Shown piece after piece: positions 9,010-11,468 of a stretch of DNA of 11,468 nucleotides. Each line of letters opens with the position of its first letter. Position 1 is the first letter of the stretch. A program made the position numbers and the translations under genes. The stretch comes from Gonium pectorale (lineage: Eukaryota; Chlorophyta; Chlorophyceae; Chlamydomonadales; Volvocaceae), in assembly GCA_001584585.1 (NCBI GenBank), contig LSYV01000038.1, positions 139,996 to 151,463 on the forward strand, written 5' to 3'. The notes beneath the pieces were generated by a model. The model ran no database searches and was not told where the DNA came from. It was given only the letters and a program-made list of their open reading frames with translations.

Positions 9010-11087
9010 CTACTTCACGTCGACGGCCTTGGCATCACCATCGGCCTCCTTGCCTCCGGCCGCGTAGGCGGCGCCGGCGGTGCATGCGGCGTTGGCCTGA
9101 TGATGATGATGCGGGAGGGGGGGAGCGAGCGCGGGCGCAGCGCGCGGGTAATGAACGGATAGGATTGAGCCGCGCAAGGAAGGGGCCCGGGCGGGCGGGC
9201 GAGCGGGGCAGCACAGGGCACGGCGCTGGCTGGACCATGAATCTGGCGGCCAGCTCACCCAACCAACTAACGGGCACCATCCACCGACTAACAATAACCG
9301 AAGCGGCGATACCAACCCCAACTAACGGCGCGCTCCCAACCTATCCCGCACCGCCCCTTTCTCCCACCGATCCGGCTACCGCCGCCGCGGTGCGTTGGGC
9401 CCAACCGAACAAACCGACCCAACTGCCGACTGCAAAACCGCCGACAGCCCAACCGCCCACCGCCAGCCAAGTACGCACCGACTGGCTGCTTAGGCGGTCC
9501 ACGACGGAGCCGATGACGGCGAGGGAGGCGATGGGCACACCGGCCAGGCACGCGAAGAAATGCACGCTCCCGTTGAACTCCTGTCGGCGGCCGGCGGCGA
9601 GTGGGTGGGTGGGTCGGAGTCGGTTAATAAATGGGGGCCGGCGGGCGCTACTAGGGGAGGGAGAATGAAGCGCACGCTGCCGTTGAACTCTCCGTTGGCA
9701 GCGCACGTACGGCACGTACGGCAGCGAGCGAGTTGGGCGTAGGTAGGTGGGGGGCGGGCGGGGCCGCGGGGCTGTGCGAGGGGGTGAGGGGCTGCTTCAT
9801 TCGCTTGCTTGATTATTGGAGCGAGGGTTGAAAGGGCACGAAGTTGAGGGAACGTGCGCATGCGTGCCGCTGGTGTCATCAGCATCATTATGTACGGCAT
9901 GCCGTACGGCATGCCGGGGTGAATGTCATACCTCTTTCATGATGTGGATGCCCAGCGCCACGTTGACCAGGCCCATGACCAGAATGGCCCGGCCCAGGGT
10001 GGTGTGCAACAGCTCCCAGGCGCGGCGGAGCGCGGTGAGCGGGCTGGGCGCGGGGCGCAGCCAGGGGTAGACCGCCTGGGGGCGGGCGTGTGCGTGTATG
10101 GGGGATGGGTGGGGGGAGGGCGTGTGTGTAGGCGTGCGTTCTTCCGGAGGGTGGGGGATTGAAGGGCCAGGCAGGCGGGGAGGCGGCGGGAATCGTCTCA
10201 ATAGCAACGCGCAGCTTCCATCCCCATCCATCAGCCATCCGCCGGCCCCCCGCCCGCCCCCCGCCCGCCGCCGCTCGCTCGCTCCCTGCCTTCCTTCATC
10301 CGCCCCCTTCCCCACACAACTCCCCCGATTCAGCCCAGCCTCGCTCCTTGACTTCCCCGCCCCCCTTTCCCAAGGTCCCTTCCCCCACAGCCCCCCACCT
10401 CACCGCACCTGCTAGAAGATAGTGCAGTGCCTGGACGCGGACGCTCCCTCCCCGGCGCTACTTCGCAACCCGCCCGAGACCAGCCGGCCCTCCCTCCCCC
10501 CACCACCCCCACCACCCATGCCCCAGCCACCTGCAGAAAGAGCAGCGCCATGATGGCGACGCCGAAGCTGCCATGGCTGAGGTCCACCTCGCTGAAGCTC
10601 AGGTCGCTCTCGCGGTCGAAGGGCAGCGCAAAGCCCGCGGCCGCCACGGCCACCGCCGACACCTGTTTGTGTGGGGCCAGGGGGGGGGGGTGGCTGAATG
10701 GTGGTGGGGGTAGCTGGGGCCGTGATGATGTGGGCCTGATCCAAACTACGGCCTTACCAAGCACTACCGCTACACTGGCGGACTCCAACGGCTCGCTCGT
10801 TGACGCCCCAATAACCGCTACCCGCCAACCGCTACCAGCTAACCGCTACCCGTCAACCGCTAACGCAGCCGCCAGCCATAGGGATGGAGGAACCGGCAGC
10901 TCACGTTGAGAGCGATGTGTGCGTAGAAGCAGCCCTTGATCAGCTGAGGTGAGTCCCGCAGGAAGTGCGCGCCCTTGAGACGGTTGGCCAGGAAGGCTGC
11001 CGGCATGAGGATGCAGAAGGCGATGGCCATGAGGATGCCGTGGGTGCGGAACGTCGTGTACTCGCTGTCGGACACCAGCTCGTCGAC
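9010..11087 (-). CDS. Cytochrome b561-type transmembrane protein, five C-terminal exons, 5' end outside window
   Basis: Exons in transcript order: 11087-10905, 10662-10531, 10075-9932, 9580-9479, 9096-9010, all joined in phase 0, giving 215 residues and a TAG stop at 9012-9010. Donors are GTGAGC, GTGGCT, GTATGA and GTGCGT, and every acceptor is CAG. The product should carry two b haems and pass electrons across a membrane, as b561 proteins do with ascorbate or ferric reductase activity. Helices: about 14-36 (THGILM, His16), 51-75 (FYAHIALN, His57), 89-110 (LSHGSFG, His91), 129-151 (LLHTTLG, His129) and 158-180 (no haem ligand). The last exon encodes an Ala/Gly-rich, charged tail with no known motif. 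The first helix follows a short polar stretch (VDELVSDSEY), as in DOMON-b561 fusions, but no DOMON domain is inside the window. A plain cytochrome b561 is the alternative. Confidence 0.92.
9097..9478 (-). other. b561 intron 4, with repeat clusters
   Basis: It runs from donor GTGCGT to an acceptor preceded by CATCATCATCAG. It contains AACCGCC/AACTAACGG-type repeats at about 9258-9330 and 9414-9472, the latter beginning within 10 nt of the donor. No coding signal is seen. Confidence 0.78.
9581..9931 (-). other. b561 intron 3, with an exon-edge copy and a palindrome
   Basis: It runs from donor GTATGA to acceptor CGACAG. It holds overlapping perfect palindromes at 9892-9915 next to the donor, tandem CGTACGGCA motifs at about 9706-9724, and a near-copy (9671-9690) of the start of the following exon. 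Confidence 0.78.
9892..9915. repeat. Overlapping 16-bp and 20-bp perfect palindromes
   Basis: GTACGGCATGCCGTAC (9892-9907) and GGCATGCCGTACGGCATGCC (9896-9915) are each perfect palindromes. They sit about 16 nt inside the intron after the donor at 9931. Confidence 0.75.
10076..10530 (-). other. b561 intron 2
   Basis: It runs from donor GTGGCT to acceptor CCCCCAG. It is very G-rich on the transcript strand in its middle (10240-10420) and C/T-rich toward the acceptor. No further element is seen. Confidence 0.78.
10810..10866 (-). repeat. GCGGTTAGCGGGTA-type tandem repeat in b561 intron 1
   Basis: On the plus strand, units such as AACCGCTACCCGCC and AACCGCTACCAGCT repeat about five times with a period near 11-14 nt. 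The block starts about 38 nt downstream of the donor at 10904. It is related to the GGTTGGCGGTT family. Confidence 0.65.
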
Positions 11088-11468
11088 CTGGCGGTTCGGG
11101 AAGTCGGCGGTTGGGATGGAGTTTGGTGCATGGTAGTTAACGGTTGATGGCTATTAGGGGTTGCCTCTAACATAACAGCGACCTTCACCACTCCGCCGTC
11201 CTGAGGCCCCCACCCGCCCGCCCTCCGTCCCCGCCAAGCAAACTCCTCTCCCCTCCTCCTCCGCACCCAGCAAACGGTCGTCTGGGCGCCCCGTCCTCCT
11301 GCACCCCTGCCCTCCCACCCCGGCAACATCAAAACAGAGGACTTCCGCGGAGGCCGCCCTCACTCCCCAACCCCGCCCAAGCAAACACCCGCGCCGCAGC
11401 CGCCTCCGCCTGCCCCAACCCCGCGCCCGCCCCTCCCCGCCNCNCCNCCNCCNCNCNCNCNCNCNCNC
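11088..11468 (-). other. Probable b561 intron upstream of the first visible exon
   Basis: The acceptor CCGCCAG follows a pyrimidine-rich stretch on the transcript strand. No DOMON-like or transmembrane coding sequence is seen upstream. From 11442 the plus strand alternates C and N to the window end, so sequence there is unreliable. Confidence 0.6.

Noticed and set aside
8742..9668. 308-codon open frame on the plus strand
   Set aside because: It lies antisense to the last two b561 exons, with low-complexity Arg/Pro/Thr-rich composition and no family match.
10860..11075. Reading the first b561 exon as an independent small ORF from GTG at 11075
   Set aside because: The frame is open upstream to an acceptor at 11088 and ends at a clear donor (GTGAGC) at 10904. 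The sequence after the donor is intron, so this is an internal exon and not a gene.

Overview
The window looks like nuclear DNA of a GC-rich eukaryotic microalga, most likely a chlorophyte of the Chlamydomonas/Volvox type. The coding sequence is cut into many short exons (18-208 nt) with mostly G/C third positions. Donors are of the GTGCGN, GTGAGN and GTATGN kinds, acceptors are CAG or TAG, and introns are GC-rich with many small repeats. A candidate chlorophyte-type TGTAA poly(A) signal is present. The taxonomic placement is inference; no rRNA or marker gene is here.

Two protein genes are supported. Both lie on the minus strand, so they read from high to low coordinates. The upstream one (11087-9010, five exons, 5' end outside the window) encodes the C-terminal 215 residues of a cytochrome b561-type transmembrane protein. 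Four helices carry one conserved haem-ligand histidine each, and a fifth helix and a small-residue tail follow. Proteins of this kind often carry an N-terminal DOMON domain; if there is one, it lies beyond 11468. The downstream one (5595-516, ten exons seen, 3' end outside the window) encodes a secreted haem peroxidase of the animal-type peroxidase/cyclooxygenase superfamily. It has a signal peptide, the distal DHD motif, the calcium loop, the catalytic Arg in GDVR and the proximal His in YRYGH. It contains an 18-nt micro-exon, and valine replaces the glutamate that commonly forms a haem ester.

Layout: 1-515 is the last visible peroxidase intron; 516-5595 is the peroxidase gene; 5596-about 7960 is non-coding flank with no supported gene; about 7960-9009 is the probable b561 3' UTR; 9010-11087 is the b561 gene; 11088-11468 is probably intron and ends in interspersed Ns. 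The long open frames elsewhere on both strands are shadows of high GC content.

If both genes are expressed together, b561 would move electrons across a membrane and the peroxidase would act in the secretory pathway, wall or extracellular space, so a shared extracellular redox role is possible but unproven. The most unusual non-coding features are GGTTGGCGGTT repeats, mostly in the 5' half of introns downstream of donors, and two short near-copies of exon edges inside neighbouring introns.
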